Notes under the pieces: model-generated
What the model saw: only the letters and a program-made list of their open reading frames with translations
Told to the model about the DNA's origin: nothing
Databases searched by the model: none
Shown: piece by piece, positions 1 through 8,787 of the stretch
Layout: each line of letters begins with the position of its first letter
How positions within the stretch are numbered: position 1 is the stretch's first letter
Assembly: GCA_012269545.1 (NCBI GenBank)
Contig: JAAXKB010000002.1
Coordinates: forward strand, 62,001-126,000
Origin: Gammaproteobacteria bacterium
GTDB lineage: Bacteria > Pseudomonadota > Gammaproteobacteria > Pseudomonadales > Azotimanducaceae
Direction: 5' to 3'
Length of the DNA: 64,000 nucleotides
Position numbers and translations under genes: made by a program

Positions 1-752
1 TTTAAGCCCGGCTTCATGGGGTCGAATAAATCTTCAGGCGCATACATCGTGGTGAACCGATCGGCTTTTTCCTCGGGCACCCAAAAATCCGTATCCACCA
101 TGGCCAAGGGGCCAAAGATCCGTTGACGCAAAAACGCGTCAAAGGTTTGTCCCGACAACACCTCAACCAGACGGGCGCAGACGTCTGTTGCTACCGAGTA
201 GCGCCAGCTTGTGCCGGGTTCAAAGGCCAAGGGCAGTTTTGCCACGCGCAGACAAAATTCCTCTAAATCTAGGCTCGTGTCAGCCAGCACGTTGACTCCG
301 CCATTCATGTAGGCCTGATCAACAATCGACGTCGGCTCGATGAACCCGTAGCTAAGGCCTGCGCTGTGACTGAGTATGTGCCGTATCGAAATCATATTTT
401 GAGCTGGCAACGTATCCGCCACACCACTAGCGTCGGGCTTGAGAACATGAAGATCAGCAAACTCCGGCAGAAATTTGGCTAGCGCATCGTCCAAATCAAA
501 GAGTCCTTCCTCGTGCAGCATCATCAATGCCACCGAAGTCACCAGCTTAGTATTTGAGTACATGCGAAAAATAGCGTCCTTTCGCAGTGGTGTTTTACTC
601 TCAATATCCATGTAACCGAAGGTCTGATAGTCAACTAAATCAGTGCCTTTAAAGACGGCTGTTGCACAGCAAGAGAGAATATTTTGATCAATGTAGAACT
701 GCATACGCCGATGCATTGCTGAAAAATCGTAGCTTGAATCGATTACGTTCAT
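1..752 (-). CDS. Beta-lactamase-family serine hydrolase (C-terminus cut by window edge)
   Basis: About 250 residues are visible before the window edge. The protein has the class C beta-lactamase/esterase fold signature: an S-x-x-K motif (S66-N-T-K69, in FRMYSNTKLVTSVALMML) and a WRYSVATD segment near residues 184-190 in the place of the usual Y-x-N, with Val instead of Asn. HILSHSAGLSYGF near 125-137 is the typical SHxSGL block of this family. No signal peptide is seen, so it is probably a cytoplasmic esterase or peptidase-like hydrolase rather than a resistance enzyme; the substrate cannot be told. It starts at an ATG 28 bases after the stop of the secreted M20 peptidase on the same strand, so the two are probably cotranscribed. 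Confidence 0.8.
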   Translation of the reverse strand, partial: MNVIDSSYDFSAMHRRMQFYIDQNILSCCATAVFKGTDLVDYQTFGYMDIESKTPLRKDAIFRMYSNTKLVTSVALMMLHEEGLFDLDDALAKFLPEFADLHVLKPDASGVADTLPAQNMISIRHILSHSAGLSYGFIEPTSIVDQAYMNGGVNVLADTSLDLEEFCLRVAKLPLAFEPGTSWRYSVATDVCARLVEVLSGQTFDAFLRQRIFGPLAMVDTDFWVPEEKADRFTTMYAPEDLFDPMKPGL

Positions 753-780
753 AGGCTTCCTCTTCGATTAGCTGGACAAG

Positions 781-2196
781 TCACTGCGGCTGAACAGTAA
801 ATTCTTCTAGCAGCTGGTAAAAACTCTCGACACCGTTGGTGATGTTGCTGACGCTAATACGCTCGTTGTTGCCATGAACTCCCGTGGCCTCCGATGCTTC
901 GAACACGAAGGGCGAGTAACCGTAACTGGTGATACCCAAGTCTCTAAAAAAGTGTGAGTCGGTAAATCCACCAGCGACCGTGGGCACCAGCCGCGCACCA
1001 AGGCGTTCGTTAGCAATCTTTTCTATCGCTTTAAACAGCGGTGTATCTGTACGGCTGGTCGCCGGTGTAAAACCCATAATTTTTTCGATGGCTATATTCT
1101 CGTCATTGATGATGTGACGAAGCTCTTTTAAAAATTGGTCGGGGCTTTGGTCCGGCAGCAACCGGCAATCCAGTTCAGCCGATGCCTCCGCGGGGACCAC
1201 GTTAATTTTACTGCTGCCTTGCAGCCGGGTAATTGAGCAAGTATTTCTCAGCAGTGCGTGTGCGCCGGGATTCTCAAGCCGCAAACCCAACAAAAAATTA
1301 GAGTCGTTCGCCGCTTGTGCAATGTTCGCGTAACGATTGCGCTTGCCTTCGCTCTGATAAGGAGCAAGTCCTTCGAACATAGCTGCGACTGCAGGGACGA
1401 TGTTAACCGGAAAATCCGTTTCGCGGATTCGCTCTAAGGCGCGTACCAGTTGAGTGACCGATGTTGTGACCTGGGGGGCTGATCCGTGTCCGGGTCTGCC
1501 GCTCGACGTCAGTCTTAACCATAAAGGCACCTTCTGCGTCACTTCGACCATTACCGCTACGTCTTGGGCGAACCGTCGGCCAGAGCCACCTTCGTTGAGC
1601 AAATAGCCAACGTTAGAGAACAACTCGGGCCGGTTTTCCACCAACCATCCCGCTCCAAAGGCTCCCCCCGCCTCCTCATCCGCCGTCGCCATGTACCACA
1701 CGTCACGGTTGAGGGTGTGCCCACTGGCGGCTAATGCCAAGAAAGCCTGCAACTGAATAATGCCTAAACCCTTGGTGTCGATGGCGCCACGACCGTAAAT
1801 ATAGCCGTCCACCTTGTCGCCGGAGAATGGATCGACGCGCCAGTAATCGGCATTTGCGGTCACTACGTCAATGTGGTGCAACAGCACCAGGCTCGGTGCC
1901 TTGCGGCCATTGGCATCAGCGGTGCCAGGCAGTCTAGCCCACAAATTACCCCTGCCCGGTGCAGACTCCGCGGTTTCGTATTCGATACCCGCTTCATCCA
2001 ATAACTTACCGAGATAGGTAACGCCGCGGGACTCATTACCCGGCGGGTTGACGGTGTTGGTCTGCAGATAACCAACGAGGTTGGGCACAGCTTGCTGGAC
2101 AAAGGGCTGTAGGTCGAATGCTTGAGCCGAGGTTGCCGTCAGCAGGCAAAATGCACAAAAGCCTAATATCGAGCTTTTCACTGAGTTCACATTCAT
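781..2196 (-). CDS. Secreted M20-family zinc carboxypeptidase
   Basis: An M20/M28-type co-catalytic zinc peptidase of 471 residues. The frame is open 23 codons further upstream, but the ATG at 2196 is preceded by AAAGGA at good spacing and opens a clean signal peptide ending in TSAQA, so I start there. Metal and catalytic residues are in place: H108-x-D110 (LLHHIDVV), D140 (GAIDTKG), the E174-E175 pair (ATADEEAGG) and a late histidine in GGFTDSHFFRD. The dimerisation (lid) domain lies between. It probably hydrolyses peptides or acyl-amino acids in the periplasm. Substrate is not determinable. It is divergent from the LLM oxidoreductase gene and followed by a serine hydrolase. Confidence 0.88.
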   Translation of the reverse strand: MNVNSVKSSILGFCAFCLLTATSAQAFDLQPFVQQAVPNLVGYLQTNTVNPPGNESRGVTYLGKLLDEAGIEYETAESAPGRGNLWARLPGTADANGRKAPSLVLLHHIDVVTANADYWRVDPFSGDKVDGYIYGRGAIDTKGLGIIQLQAFLALAASGHTLNRDVWYMATADEEAGGAFGAGWLVENRPELFSNVGYLLNEGGSGRRFAQDVAVMVEVTQKVPLWLRLTSSGRPGHGSAPQVTTSVTQLVRALERIRETDFPVNIVPAVAAMFEGLAPYQSEGKRNRYANIAQAANDSNFLLGLRLENPGAHALLRNTCSITRLQGSSKINVVPAEASAELDCRLLPDQSPDQFLKELRHIINDENIAIEKIMGFTPATSRTDTPLFKAIEKIANERLGARLVPTVAGGFTDSHFFRDLGITSYGYSPFVFEASEATGVHGNNERISVSNITNGVESFYQLLEEFTVQPQ

Positions 2197-2295
2197 TCGA
2201 TGATTCCTTTTACTTGGTCGCCTGAAACCGTAAAAAACCTTCGCAGACCGTGCCGAAGCCGCCATAATCTAGCATCTAATTAGTTGGAGAACCCG

Positions 2296-3342
2296 TTGAA
2301 AATTTCTACCTTGATCAATTATGCGGGCGGCTTTAAAGAAGCTGTCGCCGAAGTAAAAGCGCTGGAAAAAGCGGGCCTCGACGTGGTTTGGGTCCCAGAG
2401 GCGTACTCCTTCGACGCGCCTACCGCCATGGGCTACCTTGCGGCTGAAACCGAGCGGGTGATCATCGCTTCCGGCATCTTGCCCATCTACACTCGTACAC
2501 CAAGTTTGCTGGCCATGACCGCGGCCGGTCTCGATTATTTGTCGGATGGGCGAGCTATGCTCGGGCTGGGCGCCTCCGGTCCTCAGGTTATTGAAGGATT
2601 TCACGGCTTACCCTATACCGCACCGGTAGCGCGAACACGCGAGGTAATCGACATCTGCCGTCAGGTCTGGCGCAGAGAAAAAGTTCAGTACATGGGCGAT
2701 CACTACCAAATTCCACTGCCACAAGATCGTGGCACGGGATTGGGTAAACCACTGAAATTAATCAATCACCCCGTGCGCGCCGATATCCCTATCGCTATCG
2801 CTTCACTAGGGCCAGCCAGCGTCGCCGCTACGGCAGAGCTCGCCGATGCTTGGCTCCCTGCGTTTTATACCGCCGAGGCCGCTGACGCGGTTTGGGGCGA
2901 TTCGCTCCGAAAAGGCAACAGCAAACGCGCAGACGATCGAAACCCGTTAGACATTTACGCCGGCGGTAGCGTCGCTATTGGCGAGGGAATGGAACCATTG
3001 CGGGATCGAGCCCGGCCCGGAGCAGCTTTGTACATCGGCGGCATGGGTGCTCGCTCGAAAAATTTCTACAACGATATTTTTTCCAAAAGCGGTTATGAGG
3101 CAGAAGCAAAAATCATTCAGGATCTGTATCTGGCAGGCGATAAGAAAGCCGCCGAAGAGGCCATACCCGATGATTATCTGGCGAAGAGTTCATTAATCGG
3201 ACCCGAGGGATTTGTGAAAGAGCGCCTGTATGCGCTTCGCGAATCAGGCGTCACGTCGTTAAACGTGAGCTTTGCGGGTACGAATGCTGCCGAACGTGCG
3301 GCACAGTGCGAGAACCTGCGAAATTTGGTGGATTCTCTTTAG
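2296..3342 (+). CDS. LLM-class (luciferase-like) flavin-dependent oxidoreductase
   Basis: A bacterial-luciferase-family TIM barrel of 348 residues, related to F420/FMN-dependent LLM oxidoreductases. Typical blocks are KALEKAGLDVVWVPEAY near the N-terminus, RVIIASGILPIYTRTP, and LDYLSDGRAMLGLGASGPQVIEGFHG. A TTG at 2284 is possible, but GGAGA at 2286-2290 is positioned to serve the TTG at 2296, which begins MKIST, so I use that start. The 3' end overlaps the convergent tesB by four bases. Cofactor (F420 or FMN) and substrate cannot be read from the sequence; no F420 biosynthesis genes are in view. Confidence 0.82.
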   Translation: MKISTLINYAGGFKEAVAEVKALEKAGLDVVWVPEAYSFDAPTAMGYLAAETERVIIASGILPIYTRTPSLLAMTAAGLDYLSDGRAMLGLGASGPQVIEGFHGLPYTAPVARTREVIDICRQVWRREKVQYMGDHYQIPLPQDRGTGLGKPLKLINHPVRADIPIAIASLGPASVAATAELADAWLPAFYTAEAADAVWGDSLRKGNSKRADDRNPLDIYAGGSVAIGEGMEPLRDRARPGAALYIGGMGARSKNFYNDIFSKSGYEAEAKIIQDLYLAGDKKAAEEAIPDDYLAKSSLIGPEGFVKERLYALRESGVTSLNVSFAGTNAAERAAQCENLRNLVDSL

Positions 3343-4157
3343 GGGTTCCGAACCCGAATCAGGCCCTCTTGCACCGTCGACGCCAGCAGCTCGCCCGATG
3401 CAGAAAAGATATTGCCGCGGGCAAAACCCCTAGCTTGCGAGGCACTGGGTGAATCGATGGCGTAAAGCAACCATTGATTCAATTCCAGCGGGCGATGAAA
3501 CCACATGGCGTGATCGAGGCTGGCCACTTGCATGTGCTCACGTTTGAAGCTGCCTCGGTGGGGCAGGCGAGCGGTCCCTATCAATACGTTGTCTGATTCA
3601 AAGACCAACAAACATGCTGCGATCAGATCGCCCGCAGGCACCGGACCCGTGGGCTTAAACCAGACAAACTGCTCGGGCGGTTGAGGACTTTCCGACTGCA
3701 GACGGCGAAATTCATGGCGCCAGGTCACAAATGCCGCATCGTACAGAGCGGCAGGGATTTTTTCTTCCGCAGGTGGCTGCAAATCGGGCATATCGGTCTG
3801 GTGATTCAAACCGGATTCCACCACCTGAAAAGATGCGTCCATGTTGAATATCGCTTCCCCACGCTGGGTAACCAAGATGCGGCGCGTTGCAAACGATCGC
3901 CCATCCCTGACTCGTTCGACTCGAATCACGGCAGGCACCTTGGGGTCGCCGGGACGCAAAAAATACCCATGAAGGGAGTGCACGCGAAGATTACTGGAAA
4001 CCGTACGACCGCCAGCCATCAGGGCTTGGGCCATAATTTGGCCGCCATAGAGGCGGCCTTGCCTATCAACGGGATGTTGAGCACGAAAGATATTTTGCTC
4101 AATCTGCTCCAGATCCAAAAGCTGCAGTAATTCTTCCAGCTTGGCGCCGTTAGCCAT
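3339..4157 (-). CDS. tesB: Acyl-CoA thioesterase II
   Basis: A TesB-type double hotdog thioesterase of 272 residues, slightly shorter than the roughly 286-residue E. coli enzyme. It hydrolyses medium- and long-chain acyl-CoA in the cytoplasm. Recognisable blocks are GRLYGGQIMAQAL (first hotdog helix), HSLHGYFLRPGD and the second hotdog with SLDHAMWFHRP, whose Asp belongs to the catalytic D-T/S-Q network. The start ATG gives MANGAKLEELLQLL, matching the normal family N-terminus. The gene for an unknown 113-residue protein lies upstream on the same strand, 27 bases away, and may be cotranscribed. Confidence 0.92.
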   Translation of the reverse strand: MANGAKLEELLQLLDLEQIEQNIFRAQHPVDRQGRLYGGQIMAQALMAGGRTVSSNLRVHSLHGYFLRPGDPKVPAVIRVERVRDGRSFATRRILVTQRGEAIFNMDASFQVVESGLNHQTDMPDLQPPAEEKIPAALYDAAFVTWRHEFRRLQSESPQPPEQFVWFKPTGPVPAGDLIAACLLVFESDNVLIGTARLPHRGSFKREHMQVASLDHAMWFHRPLELNQWLLYAIDSPSASQARGFARGNIFSASGELLASTVQEGLIRVRNP

Positions 4158-4184
4158 TATACCGCCGCTCCACTGCGAAAAACC

Positions 4185-4526
4185 TCAATCAACACAGTAA
4201 GGACCGTACAAGGGGTGATCTTCTAGAGCGCGACGACGCCGGCGCAGATCTACAATGTCCGGATAATTCCAGAGTAAGTTTACGGACAAATCCGACTGTT
4301 CCATGGGGTTTTGCAGAGCATCGATCATGACCTCGGCGTCTTCCTCAATCCACAGGTCTTGAGGCAAGGCGCAGAGCATTTCCATCACCGCCTTGATCAC
4401 ATCATCGTTACTGGAACGCGTTTCCGCGACCTGTAAAGCCCACTGCCAAATACCCTCGCTGTCTAAGGCCTGTTGCTGCCAAGCCTTTAATTTGGTTACG
4501 ATTTCATCCCGTTCCAAAGTGCTCAT
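4185..4526 (-). CDS. Hypothetical acidic protein, 113 aa
   Basis: I do not recognise this protein. It is mostly helical and acidic, without a signal peptide, membrane segment or cysteine pair. It begins MSTLERDEIVTKLKAWQQQA and has an arginine run (DLRRRRRALEDHP) near the C-terminus. It lies 27 bases upstream of tesB on the same strand. Its compact length, good start and lack of competing frames support a real gene. No function is proposed. Confidence 0.6.
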   Translation of the reverse strand: MSTLERDEIVTKLKAWQQQALDSEGIWQWALQVAETRSSNDDVIKAVMEMLCALPQDLWIEEDAEVMIDALQNPMEQSDLSVNLLWNYPDIVDLRRRRRALEDHPLYGPYCVD

Positions 4527-4594
4527 CGTATGTACTCATTTGGTTGCTTCTGCATTTGCGTCTGATGCCAAGCCGAACACAGGCCTGCTTTTGC

Positions 4595-4636
4595 GCAGCT
4601 TTGCCCGCTGCTTCCTATTGTGCAGCTTTGCCCGCT
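4595..4636. repeat. 15-bp direct repeat in intergenic region
   Basis: The 15-mer GCAGCTTTGCCCGCT occurs at 4595-4609 and again at 4622-4636, 27 bases apart, in the 150-base gap between the 113-residue hypothetical gene and the lipoprotein gene. It may be a small tandem duplication. No regulator can be assigned. Confidence 0.5.
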
Positions 4637-4676
4637 ACTCTACGGTGCATTCTACTGATTAACGACTGTGGAGCCT

Positions 4677-6659
4677 ATGCAATACAAAAAATTCGGCCAA
4701 CGACTTGGCGCCTTGCTTGCCCTTTTAATATTGAGTGCCTGTCAGCAAGAGACAGCAACGCCGGCTTCTGACACAGGCCACAATGCGGCGATACCCAGCA
4801 AGACCGCATCAACACCCACAGATTGGCAAGAAATTTCGCCAGCAGCCAACACCATGTGTTCTGATGGGTCAGCCTATTCATTTTTTGTCCGCCAAGGCGA
4901 TCCGAATAAGTTGCTGGTGTACTTTCAAGGAGGCGGCGCCTGCTGGTTCCGACAAAATTGCGATCCGCAAATGAGCCCGAGCTACACCATTCGGGTCGGT
5001 AATATCAATCAGGCAAACTTCGGGATATTCAATCAGGACAATCCGGATAACCCGTTCAAAGACCACACCACCGTTTTCGCCCCCTATTGCACAGCTGACG
5101 TGCACCTTGGTGCGAGCGATACGGTCTATCCGCCCGTCGAAGAAGGCCAATCCGATTTAGTGATACACCATCAGGGTCGGGCAAACGTTGAGGCTGTTCT
5201 GCAGTGGACCTATCAACACGTTCCGTCACCGCAAAGTATTTTCGTTACGGGTTCATCTGCGGGCGCGATTCCATCGCCCGTGTATACGGCGCTGATTGCA
5301 GATCATTATGTGGACGCGAAAATCGCGCAACTCGGCGATGGCGCAGGGGGCTACCGGCGCAGCAACAACGACTCTCGACCAGACGAGCAGTGGGGAACCT
5401 TTAACTTCATCACTCAGGAGCAAGGTTTCGCCGACCTAAACCGCGACACCATGACCTACGAATCGCTATACATCGCCGCAGCGCGAGCGCATCCAGACAT
5501 TACGTTCGCAGAGTACGATGCCGCAGAAGATGCGGTTCAGAAACGATTCTTGAGCATGTCTGGTCAAAACGGTGTGGCGCTGCAACAAGCGATTGAGGCA
5601 AATCATGCGGATATCCGGCAAGAGGTTAGCAATTTTAGCAGTTACATCGCCGGCGGTGATTCTCACACCATTTTGGGGAGACCCGAGTTTTACACGCTCG
5701 CATCCAACGGAGTGGCCATTCGCGACTGGGTGGATGCGTTAGCCAACTTTCAACCGGTTGAAAACGTGACATGCGCGCAATGCGACAAGGCGTCATTCTC
5801 TGGAACTGCCATGCCTGCGGCACTTAGGGCGATGTGGGCATCTTGGCAAGATCGCGACAACCAGTACGTCCAACCTTTTCAGATTTTTGACAACGTCTAC
5901 TACGTGGGTATCGACTGGGTTGCCGCCTATCTTATTGATACCGGCGAAGGCTTGATCCTGATCGATTCGCTCTACGGTAGCTGGCTTCCCGTGTTGCTCA
6001 ACAACATTCGTCAACTGGGTTTTGATCCTGCAGACGTAAAATATTTGATTAACACCCATGGGCACTTTGATCACGCCGGCGGTTCGGCACTGTTTCAAAA
6101 AGTGTATGGCAGTCGCGTTGTGATGACTGCGGAGGATTGGCAGATCGCGCGCGCGAGACCAGACTTAGCCGCCTTTTATATGCCAACGCCCCGGATTGAT
6201 GTGGTCGCTGAGGATGGCGACACGATCACCCTAGGCAACAATACGATCACTCTGTTCAACACACCTGGACACACTGAAGGCGTACTGAGCATGAGCTATA
6301 CCGGCATGGACGGAAACGATAAACACACCATCCTGACCCTTGGCGGTGTCGGACTGAACTTTTCTGGGGTCGAACGAACCGAAACCTACATCAACAGCTA
6401 TCAACGCCTGCAATCTTTGCAAGAGGACTTCGCGGTCAGTCTGCCCAATCATCAGTCCATGGGCCGAGTGTTTGAACGCCGGGATCTGCTGGCTCAGCGC
6501 GAGGCTGGACAGGCCCACCCGTTTGTAGATGAGTCTGGGCTGCGCCGAGATTTGGCCAGCTTTATCGCTGGGGCGGAGGCCAAGCTTGCACTGGAGAAAG
6601 CGGGAACCGCTCCAGACCCTATGGCAGCCTTGCAGAAGGCGATCAGCGCCGAGGAATAG
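4677..6659 (+). CDS. Lipoprotein fusing a pectinacetylesterase-like hydrolase and a metallo-beta-lactamase-fold domain
   Basis: A 660-residue protein in one uninterrupted frame. The first 22 residues form a lipoprotein signal (LILSAC, lipidated Cys22). Residues about 50-365 look like the pectinacetylesterase/Notum family: KLLVYFQGGGACW (oxyanion hole), the nucleophile elbow G192-S-S194-A-G196 and a late GGDSHTILGRPEFY carrying the likely catalytic His. A CAQC linker follows. Residues about 395-600 are a metallo-beta-lactamase fold with H461-G-H463-F-D465-H466 and NTPGHTEG for the next zinc ligand. The GTG at 4668 is in frame, but its GTGGAG probably acts as ribosome-binding site for the ATG. 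Each half looks catalytically intact. I infer a membrane-anchored bifunctional esterase and hydrolase; substrates are unknown. Confidence 0.82.
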   Translation: MQYKKFGQRLGALLALLILSACQQETATPASDTGHNAAIPSKTASTPTDWQEISPAANTMCSDGSAYSFFVRQGDPNKLLVYFQGGGACWFRQNCDPQMSPSYTIRVGNINQANFGIFNQDNPDNPFKDHTTVFAPYCTADVHLGASDTVYPPVEEGQSDLVIHHQGRANVEAVLQWTYQHVPSPQSIFVTGSSAGAIPSPVYTALIADHYVDAKIAQLGDGAGGYRRSNNDSRPDEQWGTFNFITQEQGFADLNRDTMTYESLYIAAARAHPDITFAEYDAAEDAVQKRFLSMSGQNGVALQQAIEANHADIRQEVSNFSSYIAGGDSHTILGRPEFYTLASNGVAIRDWVDALANFQPVENVTCAQCDKASFSGTAMPAALRAMWASWQDRDNQYVQPFQIFDNVYYVGIDWVAAYLIDTGEGLILIDSLYGSWLPVLLNNIRQLGFDPADVKYLINTHGHFDHAGGSALFQKVYGSRVVMTAEDWQIARARPDLAAFYMPTPRIDVVAEDGDTITLGNNTITLFNTPGHTEGVLSMSYTGMDGNDKHTILTLGGVGLNFSGVERTETYINSYQRLQSLQEDFAVSLPNHQSMGRVFERRDLLAQREAGQAHPFVDESGLRRDLASFIAGAEAKLALEKAGTAPDPMAALQKAISAEE

Positions 6660-6676
6660 TCCAAACGTTATCTATC

Positions 6677-7087
6677 ATGAGCACCTCTTCCTCCAACCTC
6701 CTGCCGCCAGAAGCCTGCGAGTTTCGCTTTGTGCACAGCTCTGGGCCAGGAGGACAGCACGTCAACAAAACCTCTACCGCTGTAGAGCTTCGTGTGGATG
6801 TGAGTTTGTTGGCTTTAAGGAATGATGCCGAACGGCGCTTGCGACAACGTCAAGCCAACCGAATCAACAAAGAAGGCGTGCTTGTTATTCAAGCGACCAC
6901 CCACCGCTCCCAACTGAAAAATCGTCAGGACGCCATTGCCCGCGTTGAGGAAATAGTTGCAGAGGCCAAAAAACGACCTAAGGCGCGCATTGCCACACAA
7001 CCGACGCTTTCCGCGAAACGTCGACGTGTAGAGCGAAAAAAAAAGCATGCCAGCACTAAGAAACAGCGCCAGCGTCCGGACTGGTGA
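6677..7087 (+). CDS. arfB: Alternative ribosome-rescue factor / peptidyl-tRNA hydrolase ArfB
   Basis: A 136-residue class I release-factor-like protein. The catalytic G25-G26-Q27 lies in HSSGPGGQHVNKTST. The C-terminal tail is very basic (KRRRVERKKKHASTKKQRQR), as in ArfB/YaeJ, where it enters the empty mRNA channel of stalled ribosomes. It lacks the codon-recognition domains of RF1/RF2, so it is not a termination factor. It starts 17 bases after the lipoprotein gene and ends 19 bases before the convergent dsbA. Confidence 0.93.
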   Translation: MSTSSSNLLPPEACEFRFVHSSGPGGQHVNKTSTAVELRVDVSLLALRNDAERRLRQRQANRINKEGVLVIQATTHRSQLKNRQDAIARVEEIVAEAKKRPKARIATQPTLSAKRRRVERKKKHASTKKQRQRPDW

Positions 7088-7106
7088 TCGGTTCGTTTGC
7101 TGCTGA

Positions 7107-7799
7107 CTAGTTGCCGCGGCGCTCTTGCGCGACGAGGAAATTGACCACGTCAAGCATGCCCTGATTGGAACCCGCCATACGACCATCGACTCGGTATTTG
7201 CCATTCACAATCATGGTTGGCACGCCGGTGATGCCGTACGCACGGCTCTTGGCCTGAGCCTGCATCACGCGACTGCGCACGAAGAACGAGTTATACGCCT
7301 TCGTAAACTCCTCTTCGGAGACTTCACCTGATTCATTAAACAGCGAGGCCATCTGATTCTGATCTCGAAGGTTCATGGGTTTGACGTGGATCGCGTTGAA
7401 CAAAGGCTCATGCATTTCTTTGGAAATGCCCAGAATTTCTGCCGTGTAAAAAGCTCGCGCCATCAGTGCCCAATCATCAGAAAACACCGCGGGGACTCGA
7501 TTAAACACTGCCTGCTCCGGCATGTTTTTTTCCCAGCTCTGTAACAGCGGGTCAAAGCTGTAGCAATGAATGCACATATAGGAAAACACTTCGACGACCT
7601 CTACCTGAGCCGGCGATTCGTTTTCAAGCCCGGTTTCAACCGGCACATCGATACGCTCGTAGTGAGTACCTTCGACAAATGCCGCTGGAGTCTCTGCCGC
7701 TTTAACTTCCTCGGCCTGAACCGCGGCAAACGTCAGCGCAGCGGCAATCCATATCCCAGCTTTAAACGCTGACTTTGCAACTATGGTTTGAATCTGCAT
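7107..7799 (-). CDS. dsbA: Periplasmic thiol:disulfide oxidoreductase DsbA, with CIHC active site
   Basis: A 230-residue DsbA-like thioredoxin-fold protein with an N-terminal signal peptide (hydrophobic 15-28, AVQAEE cleavage region). The active site is C76-I-H-C79 in VFSYMCIHCYSF. The usual DsbA motif is CPHC, so Pro is replaced by Ile. The cis-Pro loop is intact (GITGVPTMIVNGKYRV). It introduces disulfides into exported proteins and should be reoxidised by DsbB (not in view). It lies 26 bases downstream of the cytochrome c4 gene on the same strand, as in pseudomonads. Confidence 0.92.
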   Translation of the reverse strand: MQIQTIVAKSAFKAGIWIAAALTFAAVQAEEVKAAETPAAFVEGTHYERIDVPVETGLENESPAQVEVVEVFSYMCIHCYSFDPLLQSWEKNMPEQAVFNRVPAVFSDDWALMARAFYTAEILGISKEMHEPLFNAIHVKPMNLRDQNQMASLFNESGEVSEEEFTKAYNSFFVRSRVMQAQAKSRAYGITGVPTMIVNGKYRVDGRMAGSNQGMLDVVNFLVAQERRGN

Positions 7800-7825
7800 C
7801 TGACGAAACCCTTGTCTTGATCGGC

Positions 7826-8473
7826 TTAGTTTAAGCCGCTGATGTAGTCGGACAAGACGACTATTTCACGGTCCGACAAACCTTTGGAAACACCACGCAT
7901 CATGCCGCCAAAGACTTCATCGGATCGGCGCTCACCTTCGCGATATGCGGTCAGCTGTGCCGCGGTATACTGGGCCGACTGACCGCTTATGCGAGGGAAG
8001 CCTGCCTGAGCATTACCGGCACCATTCGGTCCATGGCAGGAACTACAGGCCGCAACGCCTTTGTTGGCGATACCACCCTTATAAATACGGGTTGCTAATT
8101 CGATATCAGCGTCGGTACCGGTGGCTTCGGCAACTTTGCTGGGCAGACTGGCATAGTAAGCCGCCAGATCATCCAAATCTTGTTCGCTTTTGCCAATCAG
8201 CTGAGCCGTCATCAGCGCCACATCACGCTCTCCGGACTGAAACATTTTCAACTGTCTGGCTAGGTAGCGCTCATTCTGCCCGGCTAACTGAGGATATGAC
8301 GGATCAATCGCTGAGGCGCCGTCCTGACCGTGGCAAGACGCACACACCATCGCTTGGGCTTCGCCAGCTTGGGCGTTTCCAGCCGCGAAGGCTGGCGAGG
8401 CACTGACCCCTAAAAGCGCAGCCATGAGCGCAGAAAGAACCATTAGTTTTGCAGCAGTTATGCGAACACTCAT
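7826..8473 (-). CDS. Dihaem cytochrome c4
   Basis: A 215-residue periplasmic cytochrome with a signal peptide (cleavage near SPAFA-A) and two haem c sites, C44-A-S-C47-H48 and C143-S-S-C146-H147, one per homologous domain. Cytochrome c4 is an electron donor to terminal oxidases, consistent with the cox cluster in this window. Cotranscription with dsbA is likely. The divergent neighbour is engB. Confidence 0.93.
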   Translation of the reverse strand: MSVRITAAKLMVLSALMAALLGVSASPAFAAGNAQAGEAQAMVCASCHGQDGASAIDPSYPQLAGQNERYLARQLKMFQSGERDVALMTAQLIGKSEQDLDDLAAYYASLPSKVAEATGTDADIELATRIYKGGIANKGVAACSSCHGPNGAGNAQAGFPRISGQSAQYTAAQLTAYREGERRSDEVFGGMMRGVSKGLSDREIVVLSDYISGLN

Positions 8474-8787
8474 TTACGTTTTTCCCTAATTCACTTGCGC
8501 CCACTTTGTGTTGCGCAAAGCTGTACGCAACCCAAGTGAACATTGAAACAAAAACCTTTGGCCAAGGTAACGAACGCGATTCTCAGCTCTGCTCTTCTTC
8601 GGCTTTAGCGAAAGGCAGGCAGGCGGTTTCCGTTCGTTAACATCGCTACAGAATACGTACTGCGCATTCTGAAAGGATCGATCGTCAGCGGTGATACACT
8701 GCCACTTGAAACCCGATCACACTTTTTACCAAAATGCGGGGCCATTGCGCATACCGGCGCTTACGAAGCTGCGAGATTATATACAAG
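8474..8787. other. Intergenic region between cytochrome c4 and engB
   Basis: A 314-base divergent gap that must hold the promoters of the cytochrome c4-dsbA unit and of engB. I see no RNA gene, no strong hairpin and no convincing ORF. Individual promoter elements could not be fixed. Confidence 0.5.
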
